From JBFELU01 sp041572755 (GTDB lineage: Bacteria > Actinomycetota > Acidimicrobiia > Spongiisociales > UBA11373): a stretch of DNA of 64,000 nt. The stretch is taken from NCBI GenBank assembly GCA_041572755.1, contig JBFFRY010000006.1, forward strand, positions 34,791 through 98,790, written 5' to 3'. The notes below the pieces were generated by a model. It saw nothing but the letters and a program-made list of their open reading frames with translations, did not search any database and was not told the origin of the DNA. Both the position numbers and the translations under genes were made by a program. Each line of letters begins with the position of its first letter. Position 1 is the first letter of the stretch. Below, in pieces: positions 16,294 to 24,942 of the stretch.

Positions 16294-19200
16294 GTGCGGG
16301 AGCCACGTTTCGCCCATCTTCATCTGCACACGGAGTACTCGATGCTGGACGGGGCGGCCCGCGTCGAAGAGGTTGTCAAGGCGGCGGTGGCCGACCGGCA
16401 GCCGGCCGTTGCGATCACCGATCACGGCGTCCTGTACGGGGCCGTGGATCTCTATGAGACGGCGACGGCTGCCGGGATCAAGCCGATCATCGGGATGGAG
16501 GCCTACCTCACTCCGGCTTCGCGTTTCGATCGTCCGCCCCGACGGGAGGACATCCGGTACCACATCACTCTCCTGGCGGCGAGCCAGACCGGCTACGCCA
16601 ACCTCATCAAGATGGCGAGCCGGGCCTACCTCGAGGGGTTCTACTACAAGCCGCGGATGGATCCGGCACTCCTGGCCGAGCACGCCGAGGGCCTGATCGC
16701 CACCACCGGTTGCCTCGGGGGGCATGTCCCGCAACTGCTGGCACCCGATGCGTCGAACGAGGAAGGCAACGTGGGTGTGGCCCGGGACTTCGATGCAGCC
16801 CGGGAAGCAGCGGCGATGTATCAGGACATCTTCGGGAAGGAGAACTTCTACGTCGAGATCATGGATCACGGCGTCGAGGCGCAGCGGCGCGTCATGCCGG
16901 ATCTGCTGCAGATCTCCCGGGACCTCGGCGCACCCCTGCTGGCGACCAACGACTGCCACTACTCCAAGGCCGACGAGGCCGAGGCCCACGACGCGCTGCT
17001 GTGCATCCAGACCGGTTCGCTGATGGCGGACGACGACCGCTTCCGGTTCCAGGGCACCGGGTACCACATCAAGCCGGCCTCCGAGATGTGGGCCCTCTTC
17101 CCCGAGGACGAGTTCCCGGGCGCCTGTGCCAACACCCTCCTCATCGCCGAGCGGGCCGACGTCTCCATGGAATTCGGGAACATCCTGCTTCCCCACTTTC
17201 CAGTGCCCGAAGGCTCCACAGAGGCGTCCTACCTGCGAGGGCTGACCGAGGAGGGAGCCCGCCGGCGCTACGGAGATCCGCTGTCACACGAGGTGGAGGC
17301 TCGCCTCGAATACGAGTTGCGGGTGATCGAGGACATGGGCTTTCCCGCCTACTTCCTGATCGTATGGGATCTCATGAGGCACGCCAGGGAGCAGGGGATC
17401 CGGACCGGTCCCGGGCGGGGGAGCGCGGCCGGCTCCATCGTCTCCTACTGCCTGGGTATCACCGACCTCGACCCGCTCGACTACGGGCTCATCTTCGAGC
17501 GGTTCCTCAACCCCGGCCGGCGGGAGATGCCGGACATCGACATGGACTTCGACGAGCGGTACCGGAGCGAGATGATCCGCTACGTCGCCGAACGCTACGG
17601 GTCGGATCACGTCGCCCAGATCATCACCTTCTCCACGATCAAGGGACGTCAGGCGGTGCGGGACGCCGCCAGGGTGCTTGGTTACCCCTACGCCGTAGGA
17701 GATCGCATCGCCAAGGCGATGCCACCGGCGATCCTCGGCAACGAGGCCACCCTCGACCAATGTCTCGACGCACCCGGGGACGACACCGATCCGGTGGTCC
17801 GCGACTTTCACACGAACGCCGCCGGGTTGCGGGAGATGTACGGCAATGACCCCGAGTCGAGACGGGTGATCGACACCGCCCTGGGCCTCGAGGGGCTGCG
17901 CCGGCAGGACTCGATCCATGCGGCGGCGGTGGTGATCTCGGCGAGCCCGCTCACCGAGATCGTCCCCATTCAGCAGAAGGGCGAGGACGCCGAGGTGGTG
18001 ACTCAGTTCGAGATGCACGCCATCGGGGCCCTGGGTCTCCTCAAGATGGACTTCCTGGGTCTCCGCAACCTCTCGACGATCGAGCGTGCCCTCGAGCTGA
18101 TCGAGGAGAACCGGGGGGAGCGCCCCGACATCGACAACGTCCCGCTCGGCGACCCGGCCGTCTACGAGATGCTGTCGAAGGGCGATTCGATGGGCGTGTT
18201 CCAGATGGAGGGAACGGGGATGCGGGCTCTGATGCGCAGTCTGCGGCCCGACCGCTTCGACGATCTGATCGCACTCATCTCGCTCTACCGGCCCGGTCCC
18301 CTCGGAGCGGGGACCCACACCCTCTATGCCGATCGCAAGAACGAGCGGGCCGCCGTGGAGTCGCCCCACGTCGATCTGGAACCGGTCCTCTCGGAGACCT
18401 ACGGGATCATGGTGTACCAGGAGCAGGTCATGGAGGCGGCTCGGGTGATGGCCGGTTTCTCGATGGTCGAGGCGGATTCACTGCGCAAGGCGATGGGCAA
18501 GAAGATCCCGGCCGTCATGGCGGAGCAAGAGGAGTTGTTCGTTCGCGGCTGTGTCGAGCAGGGCCACTCCGAAGAGCTCGGCCGGGAACTGTTCGATCTG
18601 ATCTCCCACTTCGCCGGATATGGCTTCAACAAGTCCCACGCGGCCGGCTACGCCTTGGTCGCCTACCAGACGGCCTGGCTCAAGGCTCACTACCCGGCCG
18701 AGTACATGGCCGCGCTGCTCACGTCGGTGAAGCGGGACAAGGACCGCACCGCCGTGTATCTCAACGCCTGCCGGTCGATGGGTGTTGAGGTGCTCGTCCC
18801 CGACGTCAACCAGTCGGAGTCGGACTTCGTTGCCCGGGGCGAAACCATCCCCTTCGGCCTGTCGGCAATCCGGAACGTCGGCGAAGGTGTGGTCGAATTG
18901 ATCCTCGAGGAGCGGCGCAAGAACGGGCCGTTTGTCGATTTTCAGGACTTCGTCGATCGCGTCGACGTCGCCGTGCTCAACAAGCGGACCGTGGAGTCGC
19001 TCATCAAGGCCGGGGCGTTCGACGGGACCGGTGCCCCCCGTCAGGGATTGTTGGCGATCCACGAGCCGGTGATCGAGGCGGTGGTGGCGCGACGCCGGGC
19101 GGAAGACATGGGTCAGTTCAGCCTCTTCGGCAACGACGAGCCGGCGCTGCAGGGAGGCTCGTTCGAGATTCCCGACTTGGAGTGGGAACGTTCCACGAAG

Positions 19201-19806
19201 CTCGGCTTCGAGAAGGAGATGCTCGGCCTCTACGTCTCGGATCATCCGCTGATCGGCGTGGAGGCGGTGCTCAAGCCCATGGTGACGGCGACCATCCCCG
19301 AACTGTGGGATGGCGTCGATGGGACGACGGTGTCCGTCGGGGGAATCGTCGGGGCGGTGACCCGCCGCTACACCCGCAACGGGGAGCCCATGGTGTTCTT
19401 TCAACTCGAGGATCTCGAGGCGAGCACCGAGGTGGTGTGCTTCCCGCGAACCGTCGCCGAGTACGGGCCGCTGGTGCGTCCCGATGCAGTGCTGGTGGCG
19501 ACCGGACGACTGGACCATCGCGGGGATGCGGTGAAGCTGGTGGCCTTGTCATTGACCGAGCCCCGGCTCGACCGTGAGGCGGTGGTGCGCCTCCGGGTCC
19601 CCGCAGTGCGAATGTCACGCGGCCTGGTCGGTCGGCTGAAGACGGTGCTCGCCAATCATCCCGGGCCGGTGCCGGTGTTCCTCCACCTGGCCGGCGAGGA
19701 GAACGACACCGTGGTCCGCCTCGGCGAGGACCATTGCGTCGAACCCCGGACCGCGCTCTACGCCGAGTTGCGTGAGGTGCTCGGCCCCGACGCCGTGCTC
19801 ACGTAG
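16294..19806 (+). CDS. dnaE: DNA polymerase III alpha subunit DnaE
   Basis: 1170 residues. An N-terminal PHP domain opens FAHLHLHTEYSMLDGAARVEE; the palm carries PDIDMDFDERYRSEMIRYV with the catalytic aspartates; the fingers, a tandem HhH and a C-terminal OB fold (VSVGGIVGAVTRRYTRNGEPMVFFQLEDLE) follow in DnaE1 order. It is the replicative polymerase catalytic subunit. The GTG start at 16294 has a strong AGGGAGGG-like ribosome site upstream and begins right at the PHP domain. The 3' end overlaps the convergent ATPase gene by 8 bases. Confidence 0.96.
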   Translation: MREPRFAHLHLHTEYSMLDGAARVEEVVKAAVADRQPAVAITDHGVLYGAVDLYETATAAGIKPIIGMEAYLTPASRFDRPPRREDIRYHITLLAASQTGYANLIKMASRAYLEGFYYKPRMDPALLAEHAEGLIATTGCLGGHVPQLLAPDASNEEGNVGVARDFDAAREAAAMYQDIFGKENFYVEIMDHGVEAQRRVMPDLLQISRDLGAPLLATNDCHYSKADEAEAHDALLCIQTGSLMADDDRFRFQGTGYHIKPASEMWALFPEDEFPGACANTLLIAERADVSMEFGNILLPHFPVPEGSTEASYLRGLTEEGARRRYGDPLSHEVEARLEYELRVIEDMGFPAYFLIVWDLMRHAREQGIRTGPGRGSAAGSIVSYCLGITDLDPLDYGLIFERFLNPGRREMPDIDMDFDERYRSEMIRYVAERYGSDHVAQIITFSTIKGRQAVRDAARVLGYPYAVGDRIAKAMPPAILGNEATLDQCLDAPGDDTDPVVRDFHTNAAGLREMYGNDPESRRVIDTALGLEGLRRQDSIHAAAVVISASPLTEIVPIQQKGEDAEVVTQFEMHAIGALGLLKMDFLGLRNLSTIERALELIEENRGERPDIDNVPLGDPAVYEMLSKGDSMGVFQMEGTGMRALMRSLRPDRFDDLIALISLYRPGPLGAGTHTLYADRKNERAAVESPHVDLEPVLSETYGIMVYQEQVMEAARVMAGFSMVEADSLRKAMGKKIPAVMAEQEELFVRGCVEQGHSEELGRELFDLISHFAGYGFNKSHAAGYALVAYQTAWLKAHYPAEYMAALLTSVKRDKDRTAVYLNACRSMGVEVLVPDVNQSESDFVARGETIPFGLSAIRNVGEGVVELILEERRKNGPFVDFQDFVDRVDVAVLNKRTVESLIKAGAFDGTGAPRQGLLAIHEPVIEAVVARRRAEDMGQFSLFGNDEPALQGGSFEIPDLEWERSTKLGFEKEMLGLYVSDHPLIGVEAVLKPMVTATIPELWDGVDGTTVSVGGIVGAVTRRYTRNGEPMVFFQLEDLEASTEVVCFPRTVAEYGPLVRPDAVLVATGRLDHRGDAVKLVALSLTEPRLDREAVVRLRVPAVRMSRGLVGRLKTVLANHPGPVPVFLHLAGEENDTVVRLGEDHCVEPRTALYAELREVLGPDAVLT

Positions 19807-20830
19807 GCGGCCGGACCCATTCGGGGAACGACGGCTCGGCCGAAGCCACCAGGGCAGCGAGGTCGTCGGGACTGGTGGGGGCGTCGATCATCCAGGGAAG
19901 GCACACCGGTATTGAGCCGCAGCGCACCTCGAACGCACGCCGGATCTCGGCCTGATGGAGCGCCTCCGCTCGCCACCGACGCAGGTTCTCGGCGATCGGC
20001 GGGGGAACGTTGAGGGGAGGGACCGCCTCGTGCCACGCCTCGGGCAGCGTGCGGTTGAACACCACGACCTCCGGCCGTCGTCCCGGCAGCTCCGTGAAGA
20101 ACCGGACCGCCTCTCGAATCGGAGCGGGGTCGGAAGTGGTGACCACGATGCTGGTGGCGGCCCTGAGATGGCGTTCGACCTCGGCGGCGCGGCGGGCGAT
20201 GCCGTCGTAGGCGGTTCGGAGGTCGAGGAGGAAGTCGGCGACTTCCTCGAGGAGGGGCCCTCCCAGCACCGTGTCGGCGATCCTCAGCACCGGACGAGCA
20301 GTGACGGCGTAGAGGCGTCGGCGGCCCGGGAGCCGGGCCCCGGTCAGCCAGCGCAGGAGTCGGCCCCCCACCAGGCGCCTGATCCTGCGGGGAGACGAGA
20401 AGAAGTCGAGGCCGCCGCCGGCGGGGGGTGTGTCGACCACCACCAGGTCCCAGCGTCCCGATTCGAGATGGTGACTCATCTCCTCGGCGGCGGCGTAGGC
20501 CTGGCCGGCCGGGAAGCGTTGCGCAATGGCGCGGAAGAACCGGCTCTCCAGGATCCGGTCGACGGTCGCCGGATCGGCGTGGGTTCTGATGATGGACTCC
20601 CACGAGGCCCCGGAGTCGACCATGGCGCCCCACAGGCCCGGTTCGCCGGGCGTTGCCTCGGGCACGCTGCCGAGGTCGACGAGGCCGAGCGCATCTGCGA
20701 GGCGGCGGGCCGGATCCACGGTGACGACCAGGGTCACCGCTCCGGTGCGCGCCGCGGCAACGGCGAGGGCCGCCGCCAGCGTGGTCTTCCCGACCCCGCC
20801 CGCTCCGGTGACGAGTACGCACCGTGTCAC
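19799..20830 (-). CDS. Get3/ArsA-like SIMIBI ATPase, subunit with intact P-loop lysine
   Basis: 343 residues from a GTG overlapping the stop of the upstream partner as GTGA. The N-terminal P-loop is VTGAGGVGKTTLAA (residues 7-19): the P-loop lysine is present but the SIMIBI signature lysine (GKGG) is replaced by alanine. VTVDPARRLADALG supplies a switch I-like DPA, and VVVDTPPAGGGLDF is the switch II region. Get3/ArsA proteins handle tail-anchored proteins or anions; paired copies exist in mycobacteria (Rv3679/Rv3680). Role here unknown. No arsenic genes or signal peptide are near. Confidence 0.85.
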   Translation of the reverse strand: MTRCVLVTGAGGVGKTTLAAALAVAAARTGAVTLVVTVDPARRLADALGLVDLGSVPEATPGEPGLWGAMVDSGASWESIIRTHADPATVDRILESRFFRAIAQRFPAGQAYAAAEEMSHHLESGRWDLVVVDTPPAGGGLDFFSSPRRIRRLVGGRLLRWLTGARLPGRRRLYAVTARPVLRIADTVLGGPLLEEVADFLLDLRTAYDGIARRAAEVERHLRAATSIVVTTSDPAPIREAVRFFTELPGRRPEVVVFNRTLPEAWHEAVPPLNVPPPIAENLRRWRAEALHQAEIRRAFEVRCGSIPVCLPWMIDAPTSPDDLAALVASAEPSFPEWVRPPT

Positions 20831-21672
20831 GGCCACTCCCAGCAGGAGGCGAGACGGGAGGCGACCTCGGCTGATGTCTGGAGGCCGAAGAGGTAGGGGA
20901 GGCGCGGGCCGGAGGGCAGCCGATCGCACCACGACTGTTGGGAAGCAACGAGCCCGCGATGGAGGATTGCGGCATCCTCGGCCGGTCCGGCAGGTGCGGC
21001 TTCCCGATCCTCGGGAGCAACGTCGTCGGGGAGGACTCGGTTCAGGATGATCGAGGCGATCGGGGCGGTGGGGGAAGCCGCCAGATCGGCCAGGGTCTCG
21101 AGGGTCTCCAGGACGGGGAGCTCTTCGGGGATGGCGACGAGCACCAGCCCGGTCGTCGCGTCGTCGGTGAGCAAGTCCCGCATCCAGCGGGCTTGTTCCT
21201 CGATCCTGCCGGCTCCGACGAGACCGAGGAGGGCGTCGGGAGCCCCGAGCAGAGAGCCGATCTGGCCGGTGGGAGGGCCGTCCACGACCACCAGGTCCCA
21301 GGCGCCCCTCCGGACCTCGTTGAGGATCTTTCCGATGATCACGGTGTCGCGGATCCCGGGCACCGTCTCGGCCAGCGCCCGGAGGGGGCGGGTCACCGGG
21401 CCGAGGCGGGGGAGGCCGAGTTGGAGCCGGAGGTACTCGTCGAGGGCGAGGACCGGGTGGATGTCGAGTCCCCACAGGCCGGACTCGAGCTCGGCGGCCT
21501 CGTAGTGAAGGCCCTCTCGCCCGAGGTGGGCGGCGAGTCCCGTGGCGTCGGAGATCGAGGCCGCCAGCACTCGGAGCCCCTCCCGGGCGCCGCGCAGGGC
21601 GAGGGACGCCGCCACGGCGGACCGGCCCACGCCCCCCTTGCCGGTGATGATCAGGAGCCGGCGATCGAGCAC
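20827..21672 (-). CDS. Get3/ArsA-like SIMIBI ATPase, partner subunit with Arg in the P-loop
   Basis: About 281 residues. The P-loop reads ITGKGGVGRSAVAASLA: the signature lysine is kept, but the P-loop lysine before Ser is arginine. The switch I DPA motif has become SDAT, and switch II is VVVDGPPTGQIG. It therefore looks impaired in ATP hydrolysis on its own and is likely the regulatory half of a heterodimer with the next gene. GTG 21672 is preferred because the TACGCT box at 21680-21685 ends 7 bases upstream; ATG 21675 is one codon earlier. Confidence 0.83.
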   Translation of the reverse strand: MLDRRLLIITGKGGVGRSAVAASLALRGAREGLRVLAASISDATGLAAHLGREGLHYEAAELESGLWGLDIHPVLALDEYLRLQLGLPRLGPVTRPLRALAETVPGIRDTVIIGKILNEVRRGAWDLVVVDGPPTGQIGSLLGAPDALLGLVGAGRIEEQARWMRDLLTDDATTGLVLVAIPEELPVLETLETLADLAASPTAPIASIILNRVLPDDVAPEDREAAPAGPAEDAAILHRGLVASQQSWCDRLPSGPRLPYLFGLQTSAEVASRLASCWEWP

Positions 21673-21679
21673 CATGGGG

Positions 21680-21685
21680 AGCGTA
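21680..21685 (-). promoter_or_regulatory. Leaderless -10 element (TACGCT) for the Get3-like pair
   Basis: TACGCT on the minus strand ends 7 bases before GTG 21672 and only 4 before ATG 21675, favouring the GTG as the transcribed start. Confidence 0.45.
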
Positions 21686-21693
21686 GGGGGCTC

Positions 21694-21699
21694 TAGCCT
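21694..21699 (+). promoter_or_regulatory. -10 element (TAGCCT) for the 72-residue unknown
   Basis: TAGCCT gives a ~20-base leader containing the AGAGGAG ribosome site at 21715-21721 before ATG 21727. Confidence 0.4.
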
Positions 21700-21726
21700 G
21701 GGGCCGAAGTCCACAGAGGAGCCACG

Positions 21727-21945
21727 ATGGCCGAATTCGACGTCGACGCGTTTCTGGGGAGGTTTCGGGAGCGCGCCGCCGCCGTGCGTGAGCGCGGCAT
21801 CCCGCCAATCGAGGGTGAGGCCCGCCGGAAATACATCGAGAGCGCCAAGCTGGACTTCATGGACTACTCGCTGGTGGCCTCGGCGGGGTGGGCGGTCGAA
21901 GGCGGTGCGCTCGTGCTGCGAATCTCTCTCGACAAGGGGGAGTAG
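21727..21945 (+). CDS. Small soluble protein of unknown function
   Basis: 72 residues, acidic/basic mixed, no transmembrane segment or metal motif. It begins MAEFDVDAFLGRFRERAAAV and ends in a short beta-like segment rich in Val/Leu (GWAVEGGALVLRISL). A strong AGAGGAG ribosome site and an upstream TAGCCT box indicate a real gene. It diverges from the Get3-like pair and converges with the ThyX-like gene, leaving a 13-base gap. I do not recognise the family; a partner of the divergent ATPases is possible but unsupported. Confidence 0.65.
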   Translation: MAEFDVDAFLGRFRERAAAVRERGIPPIEGEARRKYIESAKLDFMDYSLVASAGWAVEGGALVLRISLDKGE

Positions 21946-21958
21946 AGAAGCTCTTGGT

Positions 21959-23632
21959 TCAGCCGTTCTCGGGGTCGGCGATCCCGGCGGCGGCCCTGCG
22001 GGCGGCGGCTCTCCGCTCCGACTCGAGCCGCTCCAATCCGTAGTCCTCGTAGTCGACGAACCGCATCGCATCGGCGAGCGCGGTGTGACCCGCCTTGTCG
22101 CGGATGAGGCGGTGCATCTCCTGGGCAACTCGCCGATAGCCGGGATGGCCTCCGGCGACGGTGCGGAGTTCGAGTAGGTGAAAGGCTTCGCGAACGTTCA
22201 TGTCCATGTAGAACCGGATGCGATAGGCGAACGGCACCACGTACTGGGCGACTTCGGCTCCCAATTCGGCGGTGAGCCGACCGTGCAGATCGGCGGTCCG
22301 TTCCATGATGTCCCGCCAGACTGCGTCGGCTCCGATGTCGGGAATCGACGGCGGCACGATGTAGCCGTGGAGGGTTCCCAGCCGTTGCCATTCGAGCGTC
22401 AGCAGACGGTGACGCTGCAGGTCGCGGAAGATCCCGTAGTCGCAGAGGACGTCGAAGCGGTATCCGACGCGTTCCATGGCCCGGCCGGGTTTGTGGCGGC
22501 GATTCCCGCGGTCGCCCACGTAGGCGGCGATGATGCGGGCCCGGGAAGCGGCGTCGAGGTTCCCCACGTAATGGCGCAGTGCGTCGTCGGGGAGGTCGGT
22601 GACGGCGTAGAGCGCGGCGGCGGCGATCTTCTCCTCCGCGCCGGGATCCCACTCGACGAGCGTCACCTCCGGTCGGTCACCGATCGGCAGGTCGACGGCA
22701 TCGCCGAGGGTTTGCATGCGTTCGGCCGTGGCGGAAAGGAAGTCGATCCAGGCGACACCCCGATCGGGCATGTCGACCCTCCGCAGGAAGGCCGGGATCA
22801 CCTTGCGGAGTTCGGTGAGGATCAAGCTGCCGTAATGGCGGTATTCGGCGAGGGGGTGGGCGAGCAGCCTCATGATGAGCATCTCGTAGGCCTGTCCGCT
22901 GGCGTTGATGCCGACGTTCGACAGCGTGGCCGCCGGGAGCATTGCTCGGAGGTCGTCGCACACCTTGGCCCGGATCGTCGACTTGTAGACGAAATCTGAG
23001 TCACCGGGATCCTGGGGGAACAGCGTCTCGTAATACTTCGTCATCGCCGGGGTCAGTGAGCCGTACGCGTCGAAGATGGCGTCCATCGTCTCGACGTAGG
23101 GGTCGGCGAGGTTGGAGGCGGCGATCTCCGGGGGGATGAAGTAGCGATACCGGCCCCCGATGGGCTGGTCGTAGAACATGTAGCGGGTGCTCTGCTCGAG
23201 GTAGGCGGCGAGCCGACCCCACTCGAGCGCCTTCGTCAGGAGATTGGAGGCCTGCTCGCAGGCGAGGTGGACCGATCCGAGCTGGGCCACGGAATCGTCG
23301 CCGTAGTCGGTGAAGACCCGCTGGTAGAGATCCTCGGCCTTGCGGCGGTTGACCCCTTCGGTGTCGGCCATGGTCGTCGCCATCGCTTCGATGCCGATCT
23401 CGGGCACCTCGTAGAACTCGTCGAGGAAGAGCCGGCGGATCGACTTGGTGGTCCGGCTGTAGCGGGAGAACAGGGCCCCTTTCACGACCTCCGGCAGATT
23501 GATGAGCGCGAAGACCGGACCCGTGGTCGTGGTGAAGAACCGATCCAGAACGGCTCGCTCGGCGTCGGTAAAGGGCTCCTCGTAGTACTCCGATGGGGTG
23601 AAGGTGAGTTGGGGATCGATGGTGGGAGTCAT
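21959..23632 (-). CDS. Tandem ThyX-like protein (two degenerate FAD-dependent thymidylate synthase domains)
   Basis: 557 residues, about twice ThyX length, with two ThyX-like halves. Canonical ThyX has RHR-x7-S. Half 1 has WGR (138-140) followed after seven residues by Ser148 in the context YLEQSTRY; half 2 has RHR (407-409) but Arg417 in place of the serine. Half 2 keeps the C-terminal NVREAFHLLELR motif that matches NARSLLHFLxLR. So neither half carries a complete signature. It may be a pseudo-symmetric enzyme with composite sites or a flavoprotein of another function. The operon holds nothing else; the promoter is probably TACGTT at 23656-23661. Confidence 0.8.
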   Translation of the reverse strand: MTPTIDPQLTFTPSEYYEEPFTDAERAVLDRFFTTTTGPVFALINLPEVVKGALFSRYSRTTKSIRRLFLDEFYEVPEIGIEAMATTMADTEGVNRRKAEDLYQRVFTDYGDDSVAQLGSVHLACEQASNLLTKALEWGRLAAYLEQSTRYMFYDQPIGGRYRYFIPPEIAASNLADPYVETMDAIFDAYGSLTPAMTKYYETLFPQDPGDSDFVYKSTIRAKVCDDLRAMLPAATLSNVGINASGQAYEMLIMRLLAHPLAEYRHYGSLILTELRKVIPAFLRRVDMPDRGVAWIDFLSATAERMQTLGDAVDLPIGDRPEVTLVEWDPGAEEKIAAAALYAVTDLPDDALRHYVGNLDAASRARIIAAYVGDRGNRRHKPGRAMERVGYRFDVLCDYGIFRDLQRHRLLTLEWQRLGTLHGYIVPPSIPDIGADAVWRDIMERTADLHGRLTAELGAEVAQYVVPFAYRIRFYMDMNVREAFHLLELRTVAGGHPGYRRVAQEMHRLIRDKAGHTALADAMRFVDYEDYGLERLESERRAAARRAAAGIADPENG

Positions 23633-23655
23633 GATGTCTTACACGAGTGTGGTTC

Positions 23656-23661
23656 AACGTA
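23656..23661 (-). promoter_or_regulatory. Candidate -10 element (TACGTT) for the tandem ThyX gene
   Basis: TACGTT on the minus strand leaves a ~17-base leader without an obvious ribosome site before ATG 23632. Confidence 0.3.
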
Positions 23662-23712
23662 GCAGCGGCCGGATCGGTGCCGCAACAGGTCGGGCCACTC
23701 TGGAGGCCCGGG

Positions 23713-23718
23713 TAGGCT
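23713..23718 (+). promoter_or_regulatory. Leaderless -10 element (TAGGCT)
   Basis: TAGGCT ends 7 bases before ATG 23726; no Shine-Dalgarno. Confidence 0.5.
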
Positions 23719-23725
23719 CGACTCC

Positions 23726-24049
23726 ATGACCCCACTCCGCGTGGTGATGGGTGTGATCATCGTTGCCATCGTGGCGGTGACGCTGCTCCCGCTGCTCGTC
23801 TTGGTCGATCTGGCAGGAGGGGGGACGGGATGGGGCCTCTGTCAGGGAGGGATGTCGTCGTGCAGCACCTCCTACTTCGACGGCCCCGAGTTGCTGGCCA
23901 TGCTGGTGGTGGTCGTCTTCATCCTCTTGTGGCTGTTGCGGCTCACCCTCCACGCGCATCGCATCGTGGAACGACACCGGGAGCGGGAGGCCGTGGACCA
24001 GGGCGCGGAGCAGTCAGTGGGCGGCGGTGATCGCCTCGGCGGCGGGTAG
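23726..24049 (+). CDS. Small membrane protein of unknown function
   Basis: 107 residues with two hydrophobic helices (about residues 5-30 and 55-78) separated by a Gly/Ser/Cys-rich loop containing two cysteines (LCQGGMSSC) on the presumed outer side, and a charged Glu/Arg tail. Family not recognised. A leaderless TAGGCT box supports the ATG. Its last 36 bases overlap the convergent EamA transporter gene. Confidence 0.6.
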   Translation: MTPLRVVMGVIIVAIVAVTLLPLLVLVDLAGGGTGWGLCQGGMSSCSTSYFDGPELLAMLVVVVFILLWLLRLTLHAHRIVERHREREAVDQGAEQSVGGGDRLGGG

Positions 24050-24910
24050 GTCGTCCTCATCGCCGGAGGCTGCGAGCACCACGTAGATGGCCACGAGGAT
24101 CAGTGCGGCGCCCATCCAGCCGCGGGTGTCGAGGCGTTCCCCGAGGAAGACCGCAGCAGAAGCGGCGGCAAACGCGGGTTCGAGCGCCAGGATGATCGCC
24201 GTGCGGGCGGGTCCGATCACCGTCTGCGACCACACCTGGAGGAGGAACGCACCGGCGCTGACCGCCAGGCCGGTGAGGAGGATCGCCGGCCAGGTCTCCC
24301 GGGTCGGGAGAGGGAATCCTTCGGCGACGGCCGACCAGCCGAGACCGAGCACGGCGGTGGTGAGGAGCTGAACGGCGGTGAAACGAAGGACGTCGTGGCG
24401 GTGGGCGGTCCTCGCCAGGTAGACGATGTGTCCGGCGAACGAGGCGGCCGCTCCCACGGTGAGGAGATCCCCTTCGGCCAGGGTGAGACCATCCTGGAGG
24501 GTGAGGGCCCCGAAGCCGACGAACGCCACGGCGGCACCGACCACGACCAGGAACCGCGGCCAACGGCGGGCGACCAGCGCCGCAACCAGAGGAGTGAGCA
24601 CTACGTAGAGACCGGTGATGAGGCCGGAGTTGGAGGCCGAGGTGGACACCAGGCCCTGGGTCTGAAGGGCGTAGCCGCCGAAGAGAAGGATCCCGGCGAT
24701 CACGCCCTGGCGCCACACGGATCTGCGGCGGGGGAGGCCGACCGCGAAGAGGGCCCCGGCTCCCAGGAGGAAACGCCAGCCGACGAAGCCGATCGGTGCC
24801 AGCGATGCGACGGCGTCCTTGACCACCACGAAGGTGGCTCCGAACAGGAAGGAGGCCACGACGAGTGCCAGATAGGCAAGACGAGTCCGGGTCACCGCAG
24901 CCGGGAGCAT
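24014..24910 (-). CDS. EamA/DMT-family transporter
   Basis: 298 residues with about ten hydrophobic helices in two EamA repeats. Family features include LALVVASFLFGATFVVVKDAV at the start, YVVLTPLVAALVARRWPR at the end of repeat 1 and ALEPAFAAASAAVFLGERLDTRGWMGAALILVAI in repeat 2. DMT carriers export metabolites or amino acids; the substrate cannot be read. ATG 24910 is used; GTG 24895 is an alternative placed 10 bases after a TATGCT box. It diverges from the next gene across only 32 bases. Confidence 0.85.
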   Translation of the reverse strand: MLPAAVTRTRLAYLALVVASFLFGATFVVVKDAVASLAPIGFVGWRFLLGAGALFAVGLPRRRSVWRQGVIAGILLFGGYALQTQGLVSTSASNSGLITGLYVVLTPLVAALVARRWPRFLVVVGAAVAFVGFGALTLQDGLTLAEGDLLTVGAAASFAGHIVYLARTAHRHDVLRFTAVQLLTTAVLGLGWSAVAEGFPLPTRETWPAILLTGLAVSAGAFLLQVWSQTVIGPARTAIILALEPAFAAASAAVFLGERLDTRGWMGAALILVAIYVVLAASGDEDDLPAAEAITAAH

Positions 24911-24930
24911 AGGCCTACAGCGGTGGTTGG

Positions 24931-24936
24931 TAGCCT
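24931..24936 (+). promoter_or_regulatory. Leaderless -10 element (TAGCCT)
   Basis: TAGCCT ends 6 bases before ATG 24943 inside a 32-base divergent gap. Confidence 0.5.
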
Positions 24937-24942
24937 GCTTCG

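Noticed and set aside
14168..16696. 842-codon plus-strand frame opposite the phosphofructokinases
   Set aside because: Shadow frame; both PFKs have full catalytic motifs on the minus strand and the frame runs into dnaE out of phase.
21550..21726. An additional gene in the region upstream of the Get3-like pair
   Set aside because: Frames here extend from shadows of neighbouring genes; the interval between 21675 and 21727 contains only divergent promoter elements.
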